Assembly: GCA_964016875.1 (NCBI GenBank)
Contig: OZ024719.1
Coordinates: 64,241,224 to 64,305,223 of the forward strand
Origin: Fallopia convolvulus
Lineage: Eukaryota > Streptophyta > Magnoliopsida > Caryophyllales > Polygonaceae
DNA length: 64,000 bases
Direction of reading: 5' to 3'
Of this stretch, positions 33,673-45,400 are shown piece by piece. Below the pieces are notes generated by a model. The model was not told where the DNA came from, made no database searches, and was given only the letters and a program-made list of their open reading frames with translations. Positions within the stretch are counted from its first letter, which is position 1. Every line of letters begins with the position of its first letter. Both the position numbers and the translations under genes were made by a program.

Positions 33673-35581
33673 ATCTCCAATTTAGTGGTCGATTAGTAAT
33701 GAGAGCTACGCATTTGTGAATTAGGGCTTCAAAGGTGCGGAAAGAGTTGCAGGCTAAGATGGATTAACTATCTTAGACCCGACATTAGACGAGGAAGGTT
33801 TAGTCCTGAGGAAGAGAAATTGATCATTAGTCTCCATGAAGTTGTTGGCAACAGGTTCGTTTACCTAGCCCTACAGTTTCTCTCGTCTTAATTTGATGCA
33901 TAATTATATATAGTTCAATAGTTGATTGATATTTTAAAATACAAGTTTACCAAAAATAAAAAATAGTTTAGAATATAATCAATTAAAGCTAATTTGAATT
34001 CATAGTGCATGTTTTTGGTACTATATATATATTTTTCATGGTGGAAAATTTGAGTTCCCCTAATTCATGTTTGAAATTGATATTTCACTGTATGTATTGG
34101 AACTCTGATCTATTTCCAATGAAGTGGATATTTTAGCAAGCAGCAAGACTTTCTAAAGTCCACAGCGCAATATTAGAGTTAGCTTTAAAATTAAACAAAG
34201 TTAACTACCAAGAAACTTCCATGGTTCCATCATTACCAAACATTGATTCAAACTGATCAATGATCATAATGATGTTTTCTTACATGTTTTTTTTATGCTA
34301 TATATAATGTCTAGGTAGTAAGTAAAAGATATGTTATATATAAGATGATACATGAGAACGTATATTATTATAATTTATGTTCCATTTTTTAAGAAATTAA
34401 CAAGCTAGTAATTAGATCTACATGAAATTAAATAGCATTAGATGATCAAAAAAGGGAGAAGAGAGAGAGAGAGAGAAATTAGTGAGGAAATATAATAATA
34501 TATATAATAAAATTACTCAAGAAGCTAGGTACATTAGTATATTCTCTTTTTGTTGTTGTTGAAAGTATATAGTACGTATATTCTTAAGATTACACTTCAG
34601 TTTAGTTCCCCAACAAATTGATGTAGACATGAATACCTTCATATAATATAGAACTTTCACATGCATGTATTGATGTTGTATATTGTACGTACATATATAA
34701 TTCTAATTTTGCATGTTGGTTGGTAAACAATTGATAGATGGGCCCATATTGCAAGTCACTTGCCGGGAAGAACAGACAATGAAATCAAAAACTATTGGAA
34801 CTCCTGGATCAAGAAGAAGATAAGAAAACCTGCATCTATGTCCCCTCCGATGAACAACAATAACAACAACAACCACAACAATCCATCAATCACGACGTCT
34901 CACTCCGAGAACTCCTCAATAAACTTCACCACAGCCTCCACTACAACCAAAGTTAACCCACAGATCAGTTTTCTAACCCAAGACACAACTATAAGTAACC
35001 ACAAATCCAACCCAACAAATCCAAAACAGCCACTACAAGAAACCCTAATTTCCTCCTCCTCAGCCCCATTGTTCTTGTTCGACACGAGCGGGCCCCATGG
35101 CACAATCTCCGACCGCCATATCAGCATTTTCGGAGACACAAACATGAATGAAATAGGGATCAATGAGGCTAGCTGGGTCTCAAACCATCATCAACTCCAA
35201 GCAATTCCTAGCTCATTGATAACTTTCACTACTACCAACAATAACACTAACACTTGTGGTACAATAGCAACTAATAACACCACAAGTAGTGATTTGGATT
35301 CGAGTAATTACAGTAATCTGCCGCCTTTGATAGAGAACATAGAGAGCTTGGTTCCGATGGAGATGCAATCGTGTTTAAGTGAAGTGAAAGGGCAAAGTAT
35401 TCAAATGGATCAACAACTCCATGGATGGGTTGAAGAGGAACAACAACAGTTTTTCCCAATGAGTTGTTTTCCCTTTTGGGACAATTTAGATGGGACCCAT
35501 TTCAACGAGGAGGAAATTGAAGGTGGGTCCTCACATTTGGAAGCCATGGGAGCTCATTTGCTTTCTTCTTCTTACCCTTAA
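33409..35581 (+). CDS. MYB103: R2R3-MYB transcription factor, MYB103-like
   Basis: Three exons: 33409-33541, 33725-33854, 34738-35581 (1,107 nt, 368 aa). Introns are GT...AG at the two classic R2R3-MYB positions. The R2 repeat holds Trp in LWSPEEDEKL, YGCWSEVPEKAG and CRLRWINYL; R3 holds the usual first-Trp replacement (GRFSPEEEKL), then NRWAHIASHLPGRTDNEIKN and YWNSWIKKKI. The N-terminus MGHHSCCNQQKVKRGLW and the C-terminal LPPLIENIE and FPFWDNLD blocks match what I remember of Arabidopsis MYB103. That protein acts in the nucleus on secondary wall formation, cellulose and syringyl lignin in fibres and vessels. The C-terminal half is rich in Asn, Thr and Ser, as usual for activation regions. 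The gene looks intact. Orthology is inferred from motifs; MYB26 and related clades are the main alternative. Confidence 0.92.
33609..33667. repeat. (AT)n microsatellite in MYB intron 1
   Basis: About 29 uninterrupted AT units within the 183-bp first intron. Likely to vary in length between individuals. Confidence 0.95.
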
Positions 35582-37508
35582 CCTCTCTTTCTGTTGATCT
35601 GATTTACATTTTTCTTTTGGGTTTTTTTTTTTTTTTTCTGGGTGTGGGTCCTAACTTCTGGGTTATTTATGTTGCTGATTTTGCGCAATTGATTTCTGGG
35701 TGAGTGTAACATAAGCGTTTGATGTGTGATGCACATAAAAGCTTTTTGCTTTGTTGTTTATGTAAATCCAAAAAAAAAAGGAAATGAGGAACAATAAGAG
35801 AATGCAAAAGAGATTATGAGATCCTGCAAAATGAAATATGTTTCAGATCATAAGATAATAGCTTATACGTATATAGTGATTTAAAAATCAAGGAGATTCG
35901 TCATTCGTGTAGCCTTAATATTGATGTTGAGATCATAATTTTGCTGTTTTTTCATATACTTTATGAATAAAATAAGTAAAATGTATAAGTACGGTACGTC
36001 ATTGGCTCATTGCGTCAAATGCAATTAAGTAAGTTCGGCAAACAAATTAAAATGTCGAGTACATCGATGTCCTTTCATCATCAGAAATTGAAAAACGTGA
36101 CTGAAACATCAAAAAGAAAATCAACTTGCAAAGTTGCATGATTGAATGGAAAAAAAAAATGGCTGTGAAAAAGTCGATTTACACTTGATTGGAGTGGAAA
36201 AAAGGATTTTAGAAAAAAAAGCTAAGTTTGTGGTTGCTAGTCGATATGACAATCAAATCTTATTGAGTACGTTATGTTATAGGAATATTTTAAAGATCTT
36301 TAAATGAAAAAATTTGATAGGATTTATATAATGTAAAAATTAAATAAATAATAAGCCATAAAATGAATAATAAAATTAACAAATATATAACGAACAAAGT
36401 AGTTAACCCTAACTCTCTAATCCTAATTGCTCTTAGCTTTCTCTCTTCTATTTAAGTGACATTCATGAATATAATTTGACAGATTCATTCTTTTACGCTA
36501 TTGTCTTAAACCCTATTTTCTTGTTATAAAAAAAAAATCCTATTTTCTCTCTACCAATCTTAATTCGATACTACAATTGGTGTCGTTTGGTGTCGTTTGT
36601 AGGAGCGAGGAAGAAGAAGCCACCCCAACCATGCACTGCCGTCAGACTCATCAGTTGCTAACGATCATGAGTCACGACGATCGAGAATTGTCGCTGCCCA
36701 CGGAGCCGATGCCAGAAGGCGATGAACTAGTCAACACCCATCGAATTGTAGCTTAACACCAGCAGTGGTACCAGTCAACACCCATCGAATTGTCAACCCG
36801 TCCCTCTAGTATCCACTTATTGTGCGTCTTCTTGGCCTCTGCTAGCGTCAGTCTTGACAAAATCTTGCTCGCTCTTATCTCTCAATTGTGAATTGGGTAC
36901 GAATGATTGAATGAGAAACCTTAAATTTTTGGACTAAAGTCAAAATCCCTAAAATAATAGAGGTTGTCGTGTGTGTTTTTTTGCCTTCAATTATCTTCCT
37001 CCCCATTGAATTGTTGACAAACTTGCACACATCCTTCCACCTTCGCCCCGCCCCATGCCACCCTGTGGGGACGAAATTCTAAAATTTTCATTCGTTCCAA
37101 AGCCTCCCTCTGTAAACTCATCATTCCTCCGATCGTCCCTGTCCACCCCGCCTAGATCCGCCCCATGAGATTAGGCGGTAAATTTCGCCAGGAAGATGAA
37201 GAAGATTTTGGAAACATTTTAGCTACTTTTAGTGCCTTCCGGAATTTCTTATTATTAGCAGCCCAAAAAGTTTTATTGGGCCATTAGGTCCATAAAATAT
37301 GACCCCCAATATAAAAAGCATTCACTATTTTCATCCAAACACATTCTTCATACATTTGTTTTTAGGTTAATAACATATTCTGCATACATTAAAATGCATT
37401 GTTTGATGCAAAATAATACAATACATAATAACGTTATAATGCAAGCGATCCAACCTCAGCCCGAAACAAACACTTTTCCGCTACAAACGTCACTTACTTT
37501 CAATCTAT
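35582..37508. other. intergenic between the convergent MYB and GH28 genes
   Basis: Holds the 3' ends of both genes. A segment of higher GC at 36.5-37.2 kb (ACCCCGCCTAGATCCGCCCC) reads like a decayed repeat, but no family was identified. Confidence 0.4.
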
Positions 37509-40500
37509 TTATCCTAACAATGGCTCAACGACGACGGGCTTTGGAACAGAACAAGACTGGAGTTTAACATCGTCGATAGGGAGCGGATCACTCGGAAACT
37601 CGCACTCCTTGAGATTGGGCAGCGCCTGATCCGTAATCTGGGCGCAAGGCTTGGGCTGAACCCCGCTAGAGACGCCCGTGACGTCAGTGCAGGCCCACTG
37701 GATCTTCTTGGGCTTGGCCGCCAACGTAATCGTGACATTCGAAATACAAATCTCCGTAAACGGATCCCCGGCGATCCCCTCCAGCCGGGCCGCCATCTTC
37801 ACGTCCTCCGCCACCACATCCCTGTAGTTGATGTTCTGGATGACCGGAAGCGCGTGGGGATCAAACTTCGTATCGGGGTGGGACCCGTAGTTTCCGGTCA
37901 TCCAGAACACCCATTTCATGGTCTGCAGCCGCATCCCCTTGACGTAAACGTCCTTGACGTAGCCGCCCCTGCCGACCGCGGTTTTGATGCGGACCCCGGA
38001 CTCGGAGTTGACGGCGAAGATGTCCTCGGCGCGGACGTCCTGGATGCCGCCCGACATCTCGCTGCCTAGGGCGATGACGGCGCTGGTGGGGGAGATGCAG
38101 GTGAGCCGCCGGATCACCAGGTGCTTGGTGGGCATGCCGTAGGCGATCCCGTACTCGTCCCACCCGCTCTTCACCGCTACGCAGTCGTCCCCGGACATTA
38201 TGTAGCAGTCTTCTATCCGAGTGTTGGTACATGAATCTTGAGTCAATATTAACAAATTAAATGTCAGATTTAACTCACGACCATGGTCACGGATGTGTGT
38301 ATATATATGATTAACTTACCTGGGTTGATGCCGTCGGTGTTGGGAGACTTGAGAGGGGCGCTGATTGTGATGCCTTGGACAAGAATATTGCTGCACTCGT
38401 AAAGTGTAGGAATTTTGATTTGAATGTGTTTTTTTAACCCGTGAACTAAAGTTATGGGAACTTATTAGAATGCATTCCAACATCTAAAGTTGGAACATAT
38501 CTTGCCTAGTATATATACTCTTGGGCTACTCCTCCTATTGCCAATTGGTTTTAGGATGGAACCTCATTAGGCTTAATATGGTATCAGAGCGATTTGCCAA
38601 ACGGCCTCTCTCGATCCTAGGCCCGCCCTGTCGTGTTGTCCAAGTGTCAACTGGGCTAACCCGTTGCACTTGCGGGGGCGTATTAGAATGCATTCCCACA
38701 TCTAAAGTTGGGACATATCTTGCCTAGTATATATACCCTTGGGCTATTGTTCTTAATAGAACTAATTAATTTGGTTACCTGCTGTAAACAGGGTGGATGT
38801 TCCAAGAGGGAGAGTTGAGAAGAGTGAGATTGGAGATTTGGATGGTATCAGAATGCATAAGCTCAATCAAGTAAGGCCTTGTGTGTTTCAGCTGTCCCTT
38901 GTGGAACTTTTGCCACCACATGGCTCCTTGCCCATCAATTGTCCCATTCTCCCCTGTTTCTCCAAATCTCAATTAATGTATAAAGTAAGTGATTAGGAGG
39001 TGTTAAGATATACTAGTAGTGTAATTACCGGTAATGATGACGTCGGTGAGATTAGTTCCGAAGATTAGGCTGATAAATCTTCCACCGGCGGTGTCCCTTC
39101 CTCGACCGTAAGATGGTAAGGGTTCGATGATTGGATACTCGCTCAAGTCCTAGAACCATAATGTGTGTAGAGTATATAAGCAAATCCGGTACTAATGCTA
39201 TAAATAATGTATGTTGACTAAATCTGTTGATTAATAAGAGTTTTAAGTATATGAAAAGTGACCCTTCGGGTGAGGCCTAACGTTTTTACCCATATATATG
39301 ACAAAGAGCGCTTGAATTAAAAGGCCCGGGATGACAGGGATGTCTAGCTAAGGAAGCAAGAAAAATGAAAGCAACATCTTGTACAAGCAAGGAGATGTGT
39401 ACGAGGTAGGAAGTGATTGCTATTTGAGACGTGAGGGTCAATAGGAGACGTATTGTGGAGTGCAAAGTTTAGGTGATGATGGCATCATGCTTATTTATTT
39501 GGAAACGAATATACGTACACACATATGAATGTGCCGAATTTTAGTCTTTTATATTGAAAGTTGGTGAAATAAAGTATAAGATTGACGAGCTATTTCCCTA
39601 TATTGTCAATGAATTTTATGATGTAATTTACTGATCTTATGTTTTGATTTCTGAGTTTATTGTGTATGTATATGATTCTACATATGCGTCTCTAATTTAC
39701 CTATCAACTTACAGACTCTTATCAAAATAAAAATAAATAAATTTGACCTGTATATGATGCAATTATAACACTACAAGCTTATTATGAAGGTATCTTTTGA
39801 AACAGAAAACAAGCAAATTACCTCATAGTTGAGGAAGATTGTGAATGTTAATGAGCTAGCTAGATCCACAATAAATAATTTTTAAACAAAATCTTTAAAA
39901 TTTAATCACAATACTCCCTCCGAGTCGCAATAGTTGGGCTTTTGCCATTTTTCACACTTTTTAAGGTTAGCTTAAATAGAAATATGAAAATTTATTATCT
40001 TAGACTTTAATGATTTAATATATTTTTTCAATGCAATTCAAGTAAGAATTTTAATGAAACTAGAACAAAATAAATGAACTCATGTTATTTTTATAATATT
40101 TTAGGGTCAATTGATTAAATAAGACTAAATATTATGAATTGAGATTTTAAGCTAAAAAGCCCAAATAGTGTGAATCAGAGGGAATATAATTTTAGTTTTG
40201 TAGTCGTATTAAAAGTTGTATACTGTTATATATTGATTTTCTTTATTTATTAGTTACACCAAATAAGCTGAGTAATTGAGAAATACATTTGAGAAAGAGT
40301 TCAAATTGTGTTAGCCTAATAATTTAATCTTTGATAATTATTTCAAGGACTTAAATCACAATTTTTTAGAGGTAATAGTACGTATTTGGAATCTAAAGTT
40401 CATCCACAGATTTGACACTTTCATACAACATTTAATTTTTGACGCTACTTTTGCATAGCCACCTACAATTCCTACAAAGTTTTCCATTTTTTCAGAATTT

Positions 40501-40976
40501 ACCCTTTAAAAATCGACACTTTTTTTTCAAGACAATTCTTATTTTTAGCAAACAGTTCAAAAAACAGTAATGTTGAAGTTAAAAGCGTCATAATTACGTT
40601 ATATTACCTGAGAAGCCAAGAGAACCGCATCCTTGTGAAGAAAAAGGGTAAAGTGACTAGTGACGTTGAAACTCCCCGTCAGCCACTTTCCTGGCGGCAC
40701 AACCAGCATCGACCCACCGTCGTCCCCCAATTGGCTCAGCTTCTGCACCGCCGCCGCGAACGCCTTGGTGTTGGAGGTGTTGCCGTCACCCACCCCGCCG
40801 AAGTCGGCTATGGACGCGGTGTGTTTACGGCAGTTGATGGCCGAGTACTCCAACTCGTCCGGCGACGATCTCCGGCGAATGGCTTTGTGTTTGGGTGGGG
40901 ATCTCTTGCTCTCTGCCTCTTGAATGCTACTAATTGCTAGCAACACCAACAAAGCTACCCGTACAAATGTAGTCAT
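37509..40976 (-). CDS. GH28 polygalacturonase-like protein
   Basis: Five exons on the minus strand: 40976-40608, 39149-39029, 38953-38779, 38390-38320, 38236-37509. All introns are GT...AG; exons sum to 1,464 nt, 487 aa. Residues 1-23 are a signal peptide (FVRVALLVLLAISSI), so the protein is secreted to the wall. GH28 motifs: SPNTDG (motif I), SGDDC (motif II), RIKTA (motif IV). Motif III, normally GHG, reads SPTSAVIALGSEMSGG and lacks the His. This form is typical of one plant clade of 'probable polygalacturonases', so the substrate (homogalacturonan or another pectin) is uncertain. TADFGGVGDG-like IADFGGVGDGN opens the parallel beta-helix. Intron 1 (1,458 bp) carries a MITE and intron 3 a TRIM; neither damages the splice sites. 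A possible 5' UTR intron (donor AAG|GTAACC, acceptor CTCTCCAG) precedes the ATG. The gene looks functional. Confidence 0.92.
38462..38750 (+). mobile_element. TRIM in intron 3 of the GH28 gene
   Basis: The first LTR begins TATTAGAATGCATTCC near 38465. TGGTATCAGAGC (PBS) is at about 38578-38589. Then come a short internal part with CGTTGCACTTGCGGGGGCG (polypurine tract) and a partial second LTR from 38680 to about 38750 with the same start. The second LTR stops early, so it is deleted at its 3' end. The insertion is antisense to the gene and leaves the intron borders intact. Confidence 0.75.
39914..40184. mobile_element. Stowaway-like MITE in intron 1 of the GH28 gene
   Basis: 271 bp with terminal inverted repeats (left CTCCCTCCGAGTCGCAATAG; right end in reverse complement TTCCCTCTGATTCACACTAT, followed by the shared TTGGGCTTTT), flanked by TA at 39912-39913 and 40185-40186. 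This is the standard form of Tc1/mariner-type Stowaway elements. Confidence 0.8.
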
Positions 40977-41170
40977 CTTGTAAATCTGGAGAGTAAAAAG
41001 AATTGTAGTTATAATTAAGCAAATTAGGACCGATTAAGAAGGTAAGTAGCAGCAGCAGCAGAAGAAGAAGAAATAGAGGTTTTGTTGGCGGTTACCTTGG
41101 CTTTCATTTATGGGTGGTGTTTTGTTTTGTCAAGTATTTGTGTATGTAATGTATGTGGAGAGGTGTGTGT

Positions 41171-41180
41171 ATTTATAGGA
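41171..41180 (-). promoter_or_regulatory. TATA box of the GH28 gene
   Basis: Minus-strand TCCTATAAAT, about 195 bp upstream of the start codon. Confidence 0.55.
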
Positions 41181-42199
41181 ATAAGCACCCTCTTTTCTGA
41201 TGTAGACCGCTTATATATGATCATATACTTTATATATACTTAATAAGATAAAAATAATTTCACCTACTAAATTGAATAATAAAAAGTTAGATACTTAGAT
41301 CAAATGTGAAACAAGTATGTTTGTTTGCTGATCTATTATACATGACGAGGCTTTTTAGCCATTACAACAAATGTGGAGGACGTACATATAACTCCGAGGG
41401 TCATTACCTGTAAGTTGAATTCGAAAAGCTTGACCGAAATCAATTTGTATGCATAGATTTTTATTTGTACGTATCAAAACTTCTTGGAGAATTTTTTTTC
41501 AAACAAAAAAACGTTATAAGTTCACAGGAGATATACTTTTTGTTCTTATTTTATGATTCATCCTATTCAATCGACCAATATCGTTCTACATTTAAATTAA
41601 ATCAGATATTTTTAGGGCTTCATTGAAAGGAACACCCTTCCACTAAGGACCACTATCAAACATCTAACAATATATATTGTAACATCAACAAGTATAGCTA
41701 GTCTTGAAATAGATAATCTTGTACAGTGTCAGACGACTCAGACACACTAGCTATAGCAATTGAAAGTGGGGGAGTTTGTTGAGATAGAGATAAGGGAGGA
41801 TAATGTTAAGGTAAGATGGCACATGAAACACACTATCCACCATCGCTTCCCCACTTTCAAAACAAACCCTCCTCAATTCTTCAATTCCTCAAATCAAACA
41901 GCCACCAATTAATTAACCTAGCTCATCTTTTCTTCTTCCGCCGCCCACCGAAACCCATCAAAAAACCACCAAGCTTCACTCTCAATTCTTAAGGACTTGT
42001 TTGGCAGCTTGCTAGCTCGTAGTGGAGACTTGAAATCCTAAAAAGCAGAATCTAGTATTTCAGACTAGAGGTAAACTTATCATCAGTACTCTTCTTTTGT
42101 CAGATATAGTAAAACAAACACACCACACCGCCCGTGACCACTTTCAAAACTCTCATCATTCCTATTCCAACCTACATTATTATTAATGATGTTAATGGA
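41181..42199. other. intergenic upstream of the GH28 gene
   Basis: Promoter region of the GH28 gene, then AT-rich DNA up to the copia element. No gene or repeat recognised. Confidence 0.5.
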
Positions 42200-42422
42200 T
42201 GATACACTATACAATGTAATAGTTTGTTAAAGTTTCTGTTAGGAAAGCCACGTGGATAACACGCGTGCCATTGAGTCGGTTATGTTGTTCATATTGTAAA
42301 AACCGACTCTTCTCCTCTGTATAAGTAGCTCATCATCGAGCTTGTAACAGACACAACAACATATACAATTCTACAGAATTTTATCTCTTCATCTTCCTCT
42401 CTCTTCTTCTTCTCTCAAATCA
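42200..42422 (+). repeat. 5' LTR of the copia element
   Basis: 223 bp. Contains a GTATAAGTAG promoter-like motif near 42320 and a CT-rich end. Confidence 0.85.
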
Positions 42423-42468
42423 ACATGGTATCAGACTAGGCGTTCGATCATTTCCGCCGATCGCGACA

Positions 42469-45400
42469 ATGCCGGATCCTGTTTCTCCGGCGACAGATCC
42501 GACGCATCCTCTGTATCTTCATCCCTCCGATCATCCTGGTTTGATTCTCGTTTCCAAACCGTTTGATGGACATTACTTTGGGGATTGGATACGTTCAATG
42601 CGTCGTGCACTTTCAGCGAAGAACAAATGGTCCTTCGTCACCGGCACCACTGCGAGACCAACTTCCAATCATGCTGATTTCCAGCTTTGGGAGCGTTGCA
42701 ATGACATGGTGGTTGCCTGGATACTCAATTGCTTATCTCCAGAGATCCGAAGCTCTGACAATTACACAGACTTTGCCAAAGATGTCTGGAAAGATTTGGA
42801 GAGTCATTTTGGTCAATTCAACGGCACTCAACTCTTTTCCCTCAAAAAAGACCTAATTTCCCTCACTCAAGGATCTGATTCAATTTCAACCTATTATACC
42901 AAAATGAAGACGATTCTGGACGAGTTATCCAGCATTCGGAAGATTCTTTCCTGTTCTTGTGGCGCTACGAAGGAATTTCTTGAAGATGATGAAAACCAGA
43001 AGCTTCTACACTTTCTAATGGGCCCAAATGACGAGTATCTAGCAACTCGAGGTCATATTCTTATGATGACACCATTGCCGGATCTTAGCAATGCTTATGG
43101 TCTTCTTCTTCAAGAAGAAAAACAACGATCATTGCATAGTACTTCTCAAATTCTTGTTGATTCTTCGTCGTTGCACGTCAATGCTCAGTCAGAGAAGAAA
43201 CACTCTGGATCATCTTCCAAATCTGAGAAGCGTTTCTGTACAAATTGCAAGAAAACAAACCACACGATTGATCGTTGCTACTTCATTATAGGATTTCCTG
43301 AGAACTATAAATCCAACTCTAAGAAGACTTCTGGCAAATCTCAACATTCTTCCAAACCTGATGCTTCTTCACAAACTTTTGTTGGTCAAGCTGATTCTGG
43401 TTCTTCATCGAATATTTCTCCAACGATCACACAAGACCAATACAATCGTCTTATGGCTTTGATCTCTGAAAAAACAGCTTCTACTAATGTTTTTGATGGT
43501 CAGGATTTCGCGGCGTTTGCTGGTAAAATTCTCACTACATCATCTAATACTTCATGGATTCTTGATTCAGGAGCTTCCAATCATATGTGTGGTAACTTAT
43601 CTTTGCTTCATGATATTACTCTTATTAATCGAGTTCTATCAATCACCTTGCCAAATGGTCATATTGTCAATGTGAATAACTCTGGTAAAGCTCATTTGAC
43701 TGGAGATCTGTTGCTTCATGATGTGCTGTTTGTTCCTTCTTTCTCTTGCAACTTGATTTCAATTGCAAAACTGGTGAAAGATAAACATAGCACAATCATC
43801 TTCTCACAAGATCAGTGTGTATTACAGGATTCCACTTCCAAGAAGAGTATGACGATTGGTAAATCAAGACAGGGACTCTACTTCTTACAAGATCATATTC
43901 ATGCTGTTAACACCAATTCTGTTTCTCATTCTTCTGTTAATTCAGAAGCTTTTGTCAATAATGCAGTTTCTTATGATATTCTGCATGCTCGTTTTGGACA
44001 TTTACATTTTTCTAAGCTCAAACTTGTCTCTTGTACTGAGCTAGATTCTTCTTTTCAAAACAAACCATGTATTGTTTGTGCTAAAGCAAGAATGCACCGT
44101 CTTCCTTTTCCATCTAGCATTATTTCTACAACAGCACCATTTCAACTATTACACATTGATGTTTGGGGACCATATCATCAACCTACATATAATGGTTTCA
44201 AGTATTTCTTGACCATTGTGGATGATTACTTTCGCAATACATGGATACATTTGTTAACAACCAAAGGAAGTGCTTTTAGTTGTAATAACTGCAGTTTTTG
44301 AGGATATTTTTGAATTTTTCTCGGATATCCTTTTAACCTTTTTGGTCCGTTTTAACGCTTAATCCAATATTTTTGTTGGAGATTAAATCCTAGAAAATTG
44401 TTGGTGATATCCTAAAATCACAAAGAAATGATTTTATGGATCGGTGTGAATTCTAGGATTTTTCAGTGGAAAAAGAATATTTATTAGATAAGCCGTCTTC
44501 TTAATTATGTACTGTAAAGGATTTAAAATACGAAACGGAAGCCTTAAAAATTTAAGGTAGCAAGATAAAATCATGGAAAATTGGTTTTATTGGTCTACAT
44601 AATTTACTGGACGTTTTGTATTTAGTAAGTTTTTCCATCCGAGGTACATAATTTTACCACTTTAACGCGAGGCCCGTTCCGAGACGTGTAGTGTTTTTAA
44701 ACCGCCTCACTCATTTGCCTTAGTACGAAAGGAACTGTGAGATTGAGATAAGGAGGTGGACTTTTCAACTCAATTAAAAGAAAGGAACGAACCAGAGGGT
44801 ATTTTGGACGGAACGACGGACTCGTGAGCCTTCACCGTCGGCGTTCTTCCTTGCCCTTCCACCTCCATGTCCACCCACCACCTCTTCTTCTTCTTCTTCC
44901 ATCTTTTTTGGGCTGGCTGCTGCTGCTGAAAACCAGCAAGAATCAAGGGCGGAACGACGGGCTCGGGCAAGAGAATCCCTTCACCGCCGGTCTTCTTTGC
45001 CTCGCCAAAGTGCCGCCGCCGGCGACCACCAGGCTGTCCGACCACCAACCACCATGGGAGCTGCTGTCGGGCAACGCCCAACCACCCTCGGGCTCGGGGA
45101 TCGAGCCATGATCGAGCCAAACGAGCCATGGGCTCGAGTGAAGGTATATACGATCGAAATTAATTAGCGGGTTGATTGCGGAGCCACCGTAAGGGCCTTT
45201 CGATTCCACTTTGCTAATTAAATTTATAGTTTTTATAATCTTGACGTTGATACGGTTCCACAGGTTCGAACCGCTCGTGAAACGGACATCCGGATCTTCC
45301 GTTATAGCGAAGACAAGTTTTGGTTACCGATTGGCAGGTAAAGGACTTTGGATAATTACTCAGGATTCGTTGTTAATCCGTTTGATCTGAGATTTGGTAA

